Positions 13,290 to 24,805 of a DNA stretch of 64,000 bases are shown here, one piece after another. Source of the stretch: Vigna angularis (lineage: Eukaryota; Streptophyta; Magnoliopsida; Fabales; Fabaceae); NCBI RefSeq assembly GCF_016808095.1, contig NC_068980.1, positions 6,668,501 to 6,732,500 of the forward strand. Direction: 5' to 3'. Every line of letters begins with the position of its first letter. The first letter of the stretch is position 1. The notes below the pieces were generated by a model, which searched no databases, was not told the DNA's origin, and saw only the letters and a list, made by a program, of their open reading frames with translations. The position numbers were made by a program, and so were the translations under genes.

Positions 13290-14077
13290 ATGAATTGGAG
13301 AATAGGTTAATCAGACATAAAAAAATAATTTTATTTATATTCTCTTAAAAATTATACTTATATTATGTAATATGAAGGAACGAGTAATTTAAAATCAGAA
13401 AAATACGAATTTAAGGACATGATCTTAAAAAGAAAAAAGGTGCAACCACGTAACTACTTATGGTAACATGTATTATTAGTTATAGTGGACATTGTGCTCC
13501 ATCATTGACGAAGAAACATAAAGAAAATTTTAGAAGGATTTTTTTTTTCATCTGGTTAATAATAATGAAATAAAAATAGGAGGTAATGAACATATTAAAA
13601 AGCAATAAAAAATAATCACTTATTTCTAAATATTTTTTTAATTAATGTATTAAGTGGTTATAAAACTACTTAATTCGTTTTTATTGTCAGATTAATGGAA
13701 TTTTCTTTTTATACGTGATGTTTTCATTTTAAATTAATTAACAATATTTCATTGTTCTTAATTTTGTTATATTTGCTATTATGATTATTTATTTAATAAT
13801 TTAATTATTTGTAAAAAGAACTTGTCTTGAAGGAATCTAAACTTCCTTTCCTTTATTTTATAATTTAAAATTAGAGCTGCATTGAATTTCACACTACAAA
13901 CAGAGTGTTAAGAAAAATAGACAACTAACATTTTTCTCCTGATGTAATTTCAAATGAAAATCATCACACTTGTCAAAAGCAACCCGAAAAACCCGAAAAG
14001 TGAAAGTACTTACAAAAGGGAGTGCTAAATATTCTCCGAAGAAACTAAAAGGTTTTCAAAGAAAACAGGTAACAATT
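12578..14077. other. AT-rich spacer between convergent DnaJ and pseudokinase genes
   Basis: Holds the 3' UTR regions of both neighbours and a (TA)n run at 13216-13289. No gene recognised. Confidence 0.6.
13216..13289. repeat. (TA)n microsatellite, 74 bp
   Basis: Almost pure TA dinucleotide run with one GT interruption; a likely length polymorphism. Confidence 0.95.
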
Positions 14078-16704
14078 CTATTGATGAGTAATATGAATCT
14101 TCCTCTGGAGATGCCGGAATAACTGAGGAATTGTAAATGAGGGCTCATCCCATGATTTTATACATAGTTTTGCCACAGCGAGAAGACTTTTAAGCTCCGT
14201 ACAGTCATAGTTGTTACCAAGATCAGGGTCTATCATCTTATCAATGGAATTGTAAAATCGTGATTCTTGGATCCATTCAATTAAATCGGAACCTTCCATC
14301 TCTGAAGACTGTCCGGTGACCAATTCTAGTATGAGTACTCCAAGTTGGAATATAATCCTACAACTTTTCTGCTTCAAGCAGTCTGAAATAAACGAGGATG
14401 GTAAGCAAATATGTGTGGTAACAAAATGTAAGCACTTTCAAATTTGATTTTCTTGAAACTTATAAGACTAGTTTACAAGAAGTGACCTTCTGAATATGGC
14501 ATCGTATCAGAATTTCCACCCGATGGAAGAAGGCCAAAGTCAGATAACTGTAATTGCAGAAGTCAATCTAATTTAATACGATTAGCCCTCGGCATGTCAA
14601 TCTGAAACGATATATAATTTGAAGAGGCAAGAGTTTACAGTGAGAAAGGGAACTATTTCCTTACCTTGGCTGTGAAGTTCTCATCTAACATAATATTGCT
14701 TGAGGTGATAGAGACATGACATACGGGTGGTTCACTGAAGAGAAACAAATATTCCTGCTTCCACATGGACAAAAATCAGATAACCATGCTTGAAAAGAGA
14801 CTCTTAATCTTTCAGTTAAATATTAAAAAAGAAATCAACAAACAATTATTGTTGAAACCACAATGTTCTTGCACAGTATTACCCTGTCTATACTTCCCCA
14901 AGCTTTACCTTTATTTTATCCTCTCTCCTAGCTGTCGATCTCTACTTCCTATTTCTTCACTCTTTCCTTCAAGGCTTTAGATTAAAGCACCAAAAGAGAG
15001 TATAACCATCACCCTACTCGACTTCAGTACGTATGACTCGTTAAGCATAACTTTCTTAGCCGTTACACTGTAAGTCCAGGTAGAAGTGAAAACACCATTT
15101 GTGCAACTTCCTACTTATGAAACAAAGAATTTCGTGATCGTAGCAAAGCTTATAATTCTTCAACCTTGGAAAGGTGCCACAGTGTCAGAGTGTTACCAAT
15201 CAGAAGAGTCCTATGTTTTTAATACAGATCTAACCTCTAATATGTGCCATTTCCTAACAAAAAGATTTAGAAAAATGTATTTCTTGTCCCGAAGTTATGG
15301 GATCATGAGTATCTTCAACATGATTCTATGATTCTATTACGATCCCTCGTATGTTTTACCTGTTCACCTGTGTTGATTTAACCTTGTTAACTGTGTCAAT
15401 AATCAGGAGTCCCACGTCATAAATACTAAACAACACCGATCGCCAATTGAATCCACACAGAAGCTAACTTCTTCCCTCGTGTATGGAACCAAGTGAGCGA
15501 GTTTCCAATATTCACTTTGCTATATGACTATCTAAGTTATCAAGAGTTTTCCCGTATCCACAATCAATTTAAAAACTCAACAAGACATAAGAATTTCAGG
15601 CTCTTCAAATTAATTGCCACGGAAAATTAATAAGATCGCTGTTTCATGCTGAAAATATTAGGCTATTCTGGTTTCTGACATGCTTTAATTGGCAGAACAT
15701 ACCAGTGCAGCCACAACGCCATTGGCTATCTGCAACCTCGTCCTCCAATCTAAGGGAGTCTTCAAAGGGTCTGCCAACACCCAATCATTGAAACAAAATA
15801 AAAAAACATGTAATTGAGAAGCTCCTCTAAATCATTTTTTTCAGCTTTCTAAATTTACCGTTTAGATGATCCTTCAAGCTTCCATTTTCTATATTGTCAA
15901 ATATGAGCAACCTGAAGAGATACAAGAAAAAAAGTAATCACAAAATTGCTTTACCTACCCACACTACCGTGAAGACTAACTGTAACAAACAGTGATCCAC
16001 GTCCACTTCTCACACAATATAATTCAACAATTACATATTGAAAAATTAAATCAAGAAGATAAAATATATAACGTTTTTCAAGATTTATTAAAAAACAGTC
16101 CTTGTCTATAATTTCAGCTGCAACGTTAATTTTAAGTGATTCTAATTTTCCAAATATCAAGAAACATGACATGATCGCAATCAAAGACCTTCTAAATTTG
16201 TTTTCATAAATCCCTCTGAAATGCGAAACAGAGCATACTGGACGAACCTCTTGCGATTGCGCCCGACGGAAAAACCTCTGAGCGAGAGAAGGTGGCGATG
16301 TCGCAAGCGTCCCAAGAACTGCACGTGTCTGTAAAAATGATCGCTTCTTTCATCGAAGCCTTTCACTTCTCTCACCAAACAAACGCCGCCACTGTCTTCA
16401 AACCTGGCAGCATACGCAGAAACATCGGAATTGCTATATACAACTCTGTGGAAGCCAGCCGTTGCTCTTCGAACATCTTTATACGAAATTCTCCGCACGA
16501 AAAACACCGCACCTGAACAATTCGACACAGCGATGGAGAACTTCGAGCGTGGAGTTCAATTTGATAATTGGATTGAAATTCGATGAAATTGAGAGAGAAG
16601 TGATTGAGAGGAAGGAGTGTGGAGTGAGAATTGTGATTACCGGAGCGAGATCGGTGAAGCCATGCGCGAAGGTGGCGACGGAGCTTGTGGACGAAGGGAT
16701 CCAT
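14078..16704 (-). CDS. Receptor-like pseudokinase (At1g49730-like), exon 1 frameshifted as assembled
   Basis: Exons on the minus strand: 16248-16704 (first ATG at 16704), 15859-15911, 15703-15770, 14665-14754, 14487-14547 and 14078-14382. All introns are GT..AG and all joins are in phase. The protein begins with a basic region (HKLRRHLRAWLHRSRSG), then a kinase-like domain: ISYKDVRRATAGFHRVVY, HVQFLGRLRHRHLLSLRGFS, LLIFDNIENGSLKDHLN, PPVCHVSITSSNIMLDE, LSDFGLL, FQLGVLILELVTGQSS. The HRD motif reads HVS, so the catalytic Asp is Ser. The VAIK lysine position appears to be Arg (VCLVREV). No glycine loop is seen; DFG is kept. It is therefore probably a pseudokinase with a signalling or scaffold role. 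Exon 1 needs two frame changes (about 16550 and 16505) to read through, so it is a recent pseudogene or an assembly error. Confidence 0.75.
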
Positions 16705-18165
16705 GGAGATGTTGGTTTAGGATAACGGAGTTTAGAGGAGATGTAACACCGTCAAATTCCATTCGCTTTGTAGCTGTTTGCCAAACGGGAACAACGGACT
16801 CTTTATTATGAAAACGAATCTGCCGATTCCTGTTATCTTTGGTCTTGAGGAGAGAGAGAAAACGTCGAGACACATAGAACAGATAACAGAACTGTGGAAC
16901 AGTTTCAACGTGCGTCAACGTCACCCTTCAAAGGTCAATTAAAAATAAGTAATAACATAACGGGACGCTAATCCAAACGGTTTCTTATTTAATTCAGTTT
17001 TTAGTCAGAGGAGTAAGTGTAAGAGTAAAGCAAAAAAAAACTGAGTTTTTTTTTTTTTACCTGTGCACTCTTTTTAGAAACTAATTTACATTAAAAACGT
17101 ATTATCAATATGTTTATTGTTTAATAAAAAACAGTTTTTTAATATTTATGATGATTTTATTTTTCACTAATAGTTCTAGCAAAATATATTTAAACTACAA
17201 ATATTTCATATGTTTTATTCTTAATCTTTGAGAAGGTTGTTGAGAACTATTTCCAAGTCTAAATAGAGTTGACAGCTACGTACTTTATAGTGGGTCAAGA
17301 TGATAGTTATACTTTCAAATAACTACATCGAATATTTATTAATATTAATTTTCATATTTTTCTCTCCTTTAGCCAATTTTATATAAGATCAATTTGCGAG
17401 CTTAAAATCAATTTAAAAAACTCCCTCAATTTCACACTTGCATGCAGGCCAGGCTGGCGACACAATTGGCCAACCCTAAGTACATACCCGTGAAGGGGAT
17501 GTACTACTAAACTATTCAATTTTTTTTGTTAAATATTTGAGTTTTTTAATTAAATAAATAGTTCTAAAGTTAAGTTTAGACTTACTGTGAATAAATAATT
17601 TTAAGCACACGTGGTCAACTTTTCTCTCTAATTAAATTAAGTCTCCTAATCAATTTCAGGTTAATTTATTAATAAGAGATAAATATAGGTATCTTCTTTA
17701 ACTACTTCAGATAACCACGAATTGATAATTTCTTATGTAAATTTGACCTCACTCATATATTAGTGAGCTTTAATAAAATAAGTTTGTCTAACTCGTTAAT
17801 TTACAGACTTTGAAAACATTACACTCTTTTAGCATTTTTTTTAATCTACTTTTCTATAATATAAAAACTACAGTCAAATTTTAAACCATTAAAATAACGA
17901 TGACAAAAAATATCATAATCATGATATATGTTAATATATATATATATATACACAAATTATATTTATAATAATAATACTAATAATAATATAAATAATAATT
18001 TTATATATACCAAACATAAATATTAAATGATAATTTTTATGTGATAATATATTGATAAAATATGTTATGTGATTTACTTGGTTTTCATTTATTCATTTTT
18101 ATGCTATTTCTGAACTTCTGGAAGATTTTAAATCTCCAAAAATTATCCTTCCTTTGATTTCTGTA

Positions 18166-18257
<92 letters not shown>

Positions 18258-18369
18258 AAGTATACATTGATTCACAACCATGTGGATGGTGAACTTATTT
18301 GCGAGATAAATATTCATTAATATACTTTTAAAATAAATCACATACAACCAAAAAAACACTTAATTTAAT
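16705..18369. other. Spacer with pseudokinase promoter side, then AT-rich DNA
   Basis: The first 250 bp is of mixed composition and probably holds the 5' leader and promoter of the minus-strand pseudokinase. Beyond that the DNA is AT-rich with TA runs at 17933-17950 and 18171-18254. No gene recognised. Confidence 0.55.
18171..18254. repeat. (TA)n microsatellite, 84 bp
   Basis: Pure AT/TA dinucleotide run, about 120 bp left of the CACTA transposon. Confidence 0.95.
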
Positions 18370-18419
18370 CGACACTAGTGCAAAATACACTTTTTATAGC
18401 TATTTTTTATACTTGTTCA

Positions 18420-18665
18420 AATTTACTAGGTATAAAAAATGATACGATGACATTATTATAAATAAGGTAAACTTTTTTACACCAGTTATGTTTAGATTAG
18501 ATATAAAAAAACAAAAAAGATGGTTTTAAACCGGTTCAACTTATAACCGGTACAGAAATAATTTAAAGAAATTTTTTTATACCTAATTAAAGCTAAAACC
18601 GGTATAGGAATAACTTTAAAAAAAAATTTCTATACCTGATGAATGCTAAAATCGGTATAGAAGTT
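18420..18665. repeat. Left subterminal repeats of the CACTA element
   Basis: Several copies of short GGTATA(A/G)-type motifs and their complements (AGGTATAAAAAA, ACCGGTATAGGAAT, ATCGGTATAGAAG) are clustered just inside the left end. They pair with the array at 22551-22800. Confidence 0.7.
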
Positions 18666-18699
18666 TGGAAAAAGATTAGATTTCGACAATTAGACAGAA

Positions 18700-19440
18700 A
18701 AGCCAAATTCTTTCCTCTTCCCACTCTGCCTCCTCCATAAGCCGTGAATCTCATTCCTTTCGCTCCAACCGCCTCCAATTCCCGTTCTCATTCTCTGATC
18801 GTCACCAAGTCACCAAGCGCTCAATGTTATGATTTCTAGGGCTCCGGCTTCTGGAAAAGTACGGTTTGATCGTCCCCCATTCTACTCACTTCGTTTTCTT
18901 CTTCTCCCTCAACGAAGAACCTTCTTCTCTTTTGGCCTCTCATAATTTGTTGACGAAACATTGGTGTTTGTTGACGAAGTGTTTGTGTTCGGCCTTCTCT
19001 ATCGGTTTTCTCGTTCTGCCTTCTCGTTCAGCCTTCTCGGTGTGGTTTGGTGCATTGAGGTCACGAAGTTCGTTGTTGTGGTTGCTTAAGGTGACGCGTT
19101 CAACAGTTCCTTCATTTGGTAAGTAATCCTTCTCTTCCTTCATTCCCTAGTAATCCCTAAAATCGTAAACCACAAGAACCCTAATCTGCGTTTTGGTTTT
19201 AATTGGGACATTTGTGGTTCGGCAAGCTGTGTTTCATTCTTTCCAAAGTTCGATTGAGGCATTGTGTTGTGGTTTAAGAAGGTTGGAAGTTGTATTAAGT
19301 ATACTCCTACCTCCTGCTCCGTTGAGGTTGCCAAGATCATTGCGGCACTCGTTGAAGAGCTGGACAATCCAGAGGCTAAAATTGGAATTGCCTCTCGAGT
19401 TTCCACGTTTCTCTGGCTGTACTCTTTTATTCAAGGGCCT
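18700..19440 (+). other. Exon-like captured DNA of unknown source inside the CACTA element
   Basis: Base composition is clearly richer in G+C than the rest of the element and resembles a plant 5' UTR plus coding exon. A good donor (GTAAGT) is at 19119. A plus-strand frame over 19264-19473 includes EVAKIIAALVEELDNPEAK, which looks protein-like, but I do not recognise the family. It is probably another transduplicated gene piece. Confidence 0.4.
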
Positions 19441-20703
19441 GAACCAACTCTAAAATTCTTGTTGTGTGTGTGAATGTGTTTTTGTTTTATTTGTGTAGGT
19501 TTGATTGTGTTTCGCTCTTTGTGTAGATTTAAACCTGCTACTGTGGTTGTCACTTCTGAACTTCTAAAATGTTTTCTGTTGAAATTAACCATTTCACCAT
19601 ATTTATTTTGAGCCATCTTATTTTATTATCCTGTAAGCCATGCTTCTTGGTAAAATAGTTTTCTAAACAAATGTGTTGGGCTTGCTTATATTGGTGGAAG
19701 CAGTTTCAGTTGTAAATTTTTCCCTAATAGCTACATAACTTTGATCAGATTTTGGTGTGACTCATGAACCATGATGTGCCCATCAGTGCATCTTCATGAA
19801 CCAGGAAATTATTAAAATGCTACTGGAAATATAAAATAATTGGGTTACTCTTTCATTCCACCGAATGGGGCCAGAGTTAGCCATTCCTCCTTTTGTTGTC
19901 TTTTCTTTTCATTATTCATTGAAAGCATGACCAAAGTCGATTTCTCGCATCCTTGCTGTCAAGTCTGTCTGTTTCCTCTTGGTGTACTAATGGTTCCTTA
20001 AAGTTATAAAATAAAGTTGGACCAGACTTTCACAGTGGTAAATGGTAGATAGTTGAAGATAAGAAATTAAGAATAAGACATGTACATGAATTAGATTTAA
20101 GTATGGCTTCTCAATTATCACGTTAAGGTTGTTGTTTTTGTTCCCAAAATGATTGTTTATATGTTGCTTTGTGCTGGTAGGACAACTCTTCTCTTATTCT
20201 CATTCATTAACTCTCACGGTGATAAAACCGTGGCCTTTCAATCATTGACTATTACATTAGCTAGATGGAATTTGGTTACCATTCAGAACAACCTTATTCT
20301 CCTTGGTTCTTCATCCTTTCTAGATCCAAATTTCAGATTTCTTCCTTTGATGGATAGACCTTTGTTTAGTTGATATAAGGTAGAATTGCTACTCTCTTAT
20401 ACAACACTTTGAATCTAGTTTGGAATCTGAATTATGTGATGAAAACCTCTTGAAATTAATCTTGGAAATGTGATTGGATCTTAGTTATGTTTAGACGTGA
20501 ACCTTTGAGTTCATAAGTTCCTCCTTGTTTATGTTGGTTTGTTTGTTTGTTGAAGGAGTTAGTAAAAGTGAAGAAAGTTGAGAATACAAAATTTCAAGTG
20601 TTTGTTTGTTTGTGCTTTTCATATTTTTTCTTACTGGTTTTGGTTTTTTTGGGTTGTGTTGTGTGACTAATATGTAGTGTTATCTGTGTTGATGAGTGAG
20701 CAG

Positions 20704-20865
20704 AGAAATGAATTGTGGTATGGTCCAGACAGAGTGAAATACTTGGGACCCTTTTCAGCTCAGACTCCCTCTTATTTGAATGGAGAATTCCCAGGGGACT
20801 ATGGATGGGACACTGCTGGATTGTCTGCTGATCCTGAAGCATTTGCCAAGAACAGGGCTCTTGAG
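20704..20865 (+). pseudogene. Captured exon fragment of Lhcb3 chlorophyll a/b-binding protein
   Basis: The frame reads [20 protein letters not shown] then [20 protein letters not shown] and [13 protein letters not shown]. This is the N-terminal part of mature LHCII; the [20 protein letters not shown] form and FAKNRALE point to Lhcb3 rather than Lhcb1/2. The piece ends at a GAG|GTCAGT donor that fits the gene's intron position. The transit peptide, all membrane helices and the chlorophyll ligands downstream are absent, so it cannot make a working antenna protein. It lies wholly inside the CACTA element. Confidence 0.88.
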
Positions 20866-21229
20866 GTCAGTCATTTTGCTTACACTGCTATGAAAACATT
20901 TCAGTTCTTCATATATAGGATCAAATTTCATAAGGTTTCATGTCAGCACAAACAAAACCATTCATCAAGTTTCTTTAACATGAAAAATATTTTCTTTTCC
21001 TGACACAACATTGTTGGCTCTAACTGGTTTTTCATCTAATCAAAGAAGCAATATCAGTAATGTTCCTTCATAAACATCTAGTTCTAGTATCCCTCCACAC
21101 CATAAATTGCTCTCTACAATAAAAGTCATCTTTCTTAAATGGCTTTTCTAATTTGCTTTAGATATAAATTCTAGTTGGAAAATGAATAAAATGTATTTTC
21201 TGCATGAATATGCTCGTACTTTAATGTAG

Positions 21230-21292
21230 GTTCTGGACAGAGGGGAAAAGATAGAGCTTCTAGTAGACAAGACTAAAAATCTTCATCACCAG
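21230..21292 (+). pseudogene. Captured exon of a VAMP72-family R-SNARE
   Basis: An isolated 63-bp exon bounded by ATGTAG and GTTAGT reads VLDRGEKIELLVDKTKNLHHQ across 21 codons (start VLDRGEKIELLV, then DKTKNLHHQ). This matches the SNARE-motif segment of VAMP721/722 (LDRGEKIE.LVDKTENLR.Q). It is surrounded by AT-rich, intron-like DNA and is not in a complete gene. It appears to be a transduplicated exon with its splice sites. Confidence 0.85.
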
Positions 21293-22550
21293 GTTAGTAT
21301 GTCATATATATGCATCTACAATGGCCAAAATATGGTTACTTTATCGCACATATATACATGTATATATTTATCTATACTCATCCTATTTCAAATACAACTT
21401 TATTTTATTCTGTTAATCATCAATTTAGCTTGATTTGGATAATCAAGTTTTGTTCTTTAAATACATTCAGTCAACGTTAAAAATGTAACTTTTCCATTAA
21501 TGAAAAAACAAATTTAACTTTTAGCCAAATGTTAACAAGTTTACTCATTCTGTTATAACTTTTAAAAGAATATGCAGAAATTTAAGAAGTTCACTATTTC
21601 ATTGGCGTGAGTCATTCTGTATACATGGCTTAAGTTCACTATTGCTTTATGCATGTCTTAAGTTTATTATCAATGAAAAATGTAATTATAATTTTGTAGG
21701 AATTAAAATTGAATTTTGAGATCGGTTGAAGAAAAAAACAAGGAAATTTTTATTCCAATTTTTCAATAAAATATTGATAAACTGTATGTGCATTTAAGTG
21801 ATTTTTTTCAAATATCATTTTCAATTGATTTGGTTTCATAAATTAAATCAAGGTTTGCTTTATTTAATTCTCTGATTTTGGCACTAGGCACGTAACATTT
21901 CTTTTTAATTCTCCTTTTTATTTTGATAAAAATGCTACTTTTTATCTGTCATTTCTTTTAGTTTCAAAATAATATGATCTTTATAATTTTATCCTTCATG
22001 TAATTAATAGGAAGGAAGAAAATTTTAATTGCGATGCTGAAATATAAAAAACTAAAAGAAGTATATACAAGGAATAACTCCTTTAAAATTACACTACAGA
22101 TTAAAAAATCAATAATTCGTTTAATTGTTTTGTAAATAAGATCTTAAGCCATTAATGTTATAACTTTACTCAAACTATTCATTGTGTAGATATTTGATGA
22201 CACGTCTCCAATGGAACAACATGTCATAAAGGATGTTCGAGAGCAGTGGGCTACATTTCTTTTAACCATTTGTAAATGATTGGATGTTTCAATATTACAT
22301 TTTGAGTTTAGGAACTATTTTATGTGTAATATGTTAAGTAAGTATGTTAGGTAAATATAGTTAGGAACTTTGTTAAATAAATATTACATTTTGAGTTGTT
22401 AATGAAAACAATATTGATTATTTTACTTGTTATTGATTATTTAAACTGTATTCTGGGATTGAATCTTATGCAACTCTGGATATGGATAGTAGTACATACA
22501 AATAAAATATTTAAAAAAAACATTACTTTTAACACCAGTCAAAGCCACAA

Positions 22551-22800
22551 CAGGTATAAAAAGTATTGTTTTTTACACCTATTACAGCACCAGTAGGTAT
22601 AAAAAGAAAATTTTTCTCTAACTAAATATAAGACTTTTATACTTATTATGCAACATAGGTATAAAAAGTAAAACTTTCTACACCAATTTAATAGTAGGTA
22701 TAAAATATTGTAAATTTTCTATACCCCTCCTTCTATACCTACTCCAAAATAAGTATAAAAAGCCTTTTTTAATAGGTATAAAAAACCATTTTTGTACTAG
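22551..22800. repeat. Right subterminal repeats of the CACTA element
   Basis: At least six copies of AGGTATAAAA or its complement TATACCTA lie within 250 bp of the right end, mirroring the left side. Confidence 0.75.
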
Positions 22801-22805
22801 TGCGA

Positions 22806-24805
22806 ATTTATCAATATTTTAAAAAAACATCATTAATATTTTTAAACAATTATTTATATAAAACACAAATACTGATAATCATATTTAACACGAGTAAATA
22901 TACAAAAACAAATCTGGTATAAAAATTATAATATGCGATAACCTTTTTATGTTGGTGTTTTTTTATATTAAGTACATAATTTTTTTATTATTATTTTTGT
23001 TTCCTTATATTGAAAATACATGTTTGTTAAGGATTCATCTAGTCACACATGTAAAACTCAATAAACACTTTCTAAAAAAATGTATACAGATTAACTATGT
23101 GATGTTGATATGGGTAAACAGAGTCTCTTCCGTATTTTGATCTCTTATCCAAATTAATTTTGGATCCAAACTAAAGTTCTTATGCAAACTTCACCTTAAT
23201 TGTGATAATGTATGAATTCATGAACCAATATTTTTATTAGAATTAAATACATGTTTATGGTAGATTGTAATTTATTTTTAATTGTAAAATAGTGTAAATA
23301 ATCAATTTGTACTTGGCGATATGAATAATAGAAGATAAGAAATAAAGAGCATTTTATTAGGTTACTTTTTAAAATTCATTGTATACATATATAGTCACAT
23401 ATAAATAAAGACATATATAAAAGAATGAAATATGTTTAATATATTTTAAATGTAAAAAGTAAGTTAGATCAAACACATACAATCGATATTAATTATTTAC
23501 CGCACATGTGAAGAAGAAGCACATGAAAATAATTAAAATTTTCCTGTCCTTTGGTTCAACCCATACATGAAAATAAAAGAAATTTATTTAAATAAAATAT
23601 AATAATATCATTAAAGTTTGTTTAAAATTAATATTAAAAATATTTAATAAAAAATAAATTTTAATATAAATATCAACATAATATTAACAAAAGTAATAAA
23701 TTTATTTTTAATTTTAAAAAATACAACAATGCTTCATTAAAAATAAAATGAGATTGAATTGAATAAAATATATATATTAAAATGAATACAATATAAATAA
23801 CACTTAACATTATACTCTATTGTTAGGTGACATTAACATTATCGCGTATCATGCTACTTGTAAACAACAATAAAAGTTACAAAAATATATTTTTAAAAAT
23901 TTTAAAAAATAAACAAAACTAAAAAAGTTTACAAATATTAAAATAAGTATACAAATTAACATTGATGTGTCTTTAATTTTTGTTTATACAGTACGAAATG
24001 ACTTGATTGAATTAATTTTTTAAAAGTTTAACTTAATTGAAACAAACAAAAATAACTTTTTTTTTAAATTATTGTTTACCTACATAGTTTATCTATTATT
24101 TGTTATTTCGCATTGCATTTGAAAAAAAAAAGCATTATAAATTTTCTAGAAAAAATAAATCTCTTTTCATATAATGTCTCATTGATTCAAATAGCAACTG
24201 TCTTTTTACTAATTTGATCTTCTTTTTTTTAATTTCAAGTATATGATTTTATTTTATGTGATAAGCTTCCTTTCACTCCTTTACACAAACATTCACGTTT
24301 ACTTAATGCATTTGAATTTCCTTTTCCATCCAATATAAGAAAGTCAAATTAACTTCAAAACAATTTAAAAGCCAACTTTTACGATAAATATAAGAAGATG
24401 AATTTCATTTGAACAAAATTACTAGCCGATTATTCAGAAAATTCATTTAAGCTTTAATTTAGATCAACGAGTAATTAAGATCCTAAATTTCTAATACTTA
24501 AACTATTAAAAACAAACCTAATCAAAGTAAACGAAGCGCTGAATGAAATGATTGAGAGGCTAATTAAACAATAAAAAAACATGAAAAATAAAATATTTTT
24601 TTATTGGAAAATGAAAAATTAGCTTTCTTAAAAAGTAAAATACAAAATTATAATGCATTCCACCTTATTTCAACTTCTATCAATTAGCTAATATTATTTT
24701 CACTGTGTATCCATTCTCCCCTTCCAATTTATATCCAACCAAACAGGTCGTATGAGAAAGACGTGCATCCTGTTACTTATTCCATATCTTTCAAAAACAT
24801 TTTCC
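22806..24805. other. Very AT-rich spacer upstream of the ML-domain gene
   Basis: No gene, RNA or clear transposon end seen. The last 100 bp is probably the ML gene promoter and leader. Confidence 0.55.

Larger units (their letters stand above)
18373..22802. mobile_element. Non-autonomous CACTA (En/Spm) DNA transposon carrying host gene fragments
   Basis: The left end reads CACTAGTGCAAAA and the right end, reversed, CACTAGTACAAAA. These are 13-bp terminal inverted repeats with one mismatch, starting with the diagnostic CACTA. The 3-bp sequence CGA flanks both ends (18370-18372 and 22803-22805), matching the 3-bp target duplication of this superfamily. Both subterminal zones are rich in GGTATAAAAA-like motifs in both orientations, the usual transposase-binding layout. 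No TNPA/TNPD-like transposase frame was found in 4430 bp, so it would depend on a partner element. Its interior holds captured pieces of Lhcb3 (20704-20865) and VAMP72 (21230-21292) and unidentified exon-like DNA (18700-19440). Confidence 0.9.

Noticed and set aside
19140..19616. Several overlapping frames on both strands inside the CACTA element
   Set aside because: Mutually overlapping and mostly without family resemblance; only the piece around 19264-19440 was kept as a possible captured fragment.
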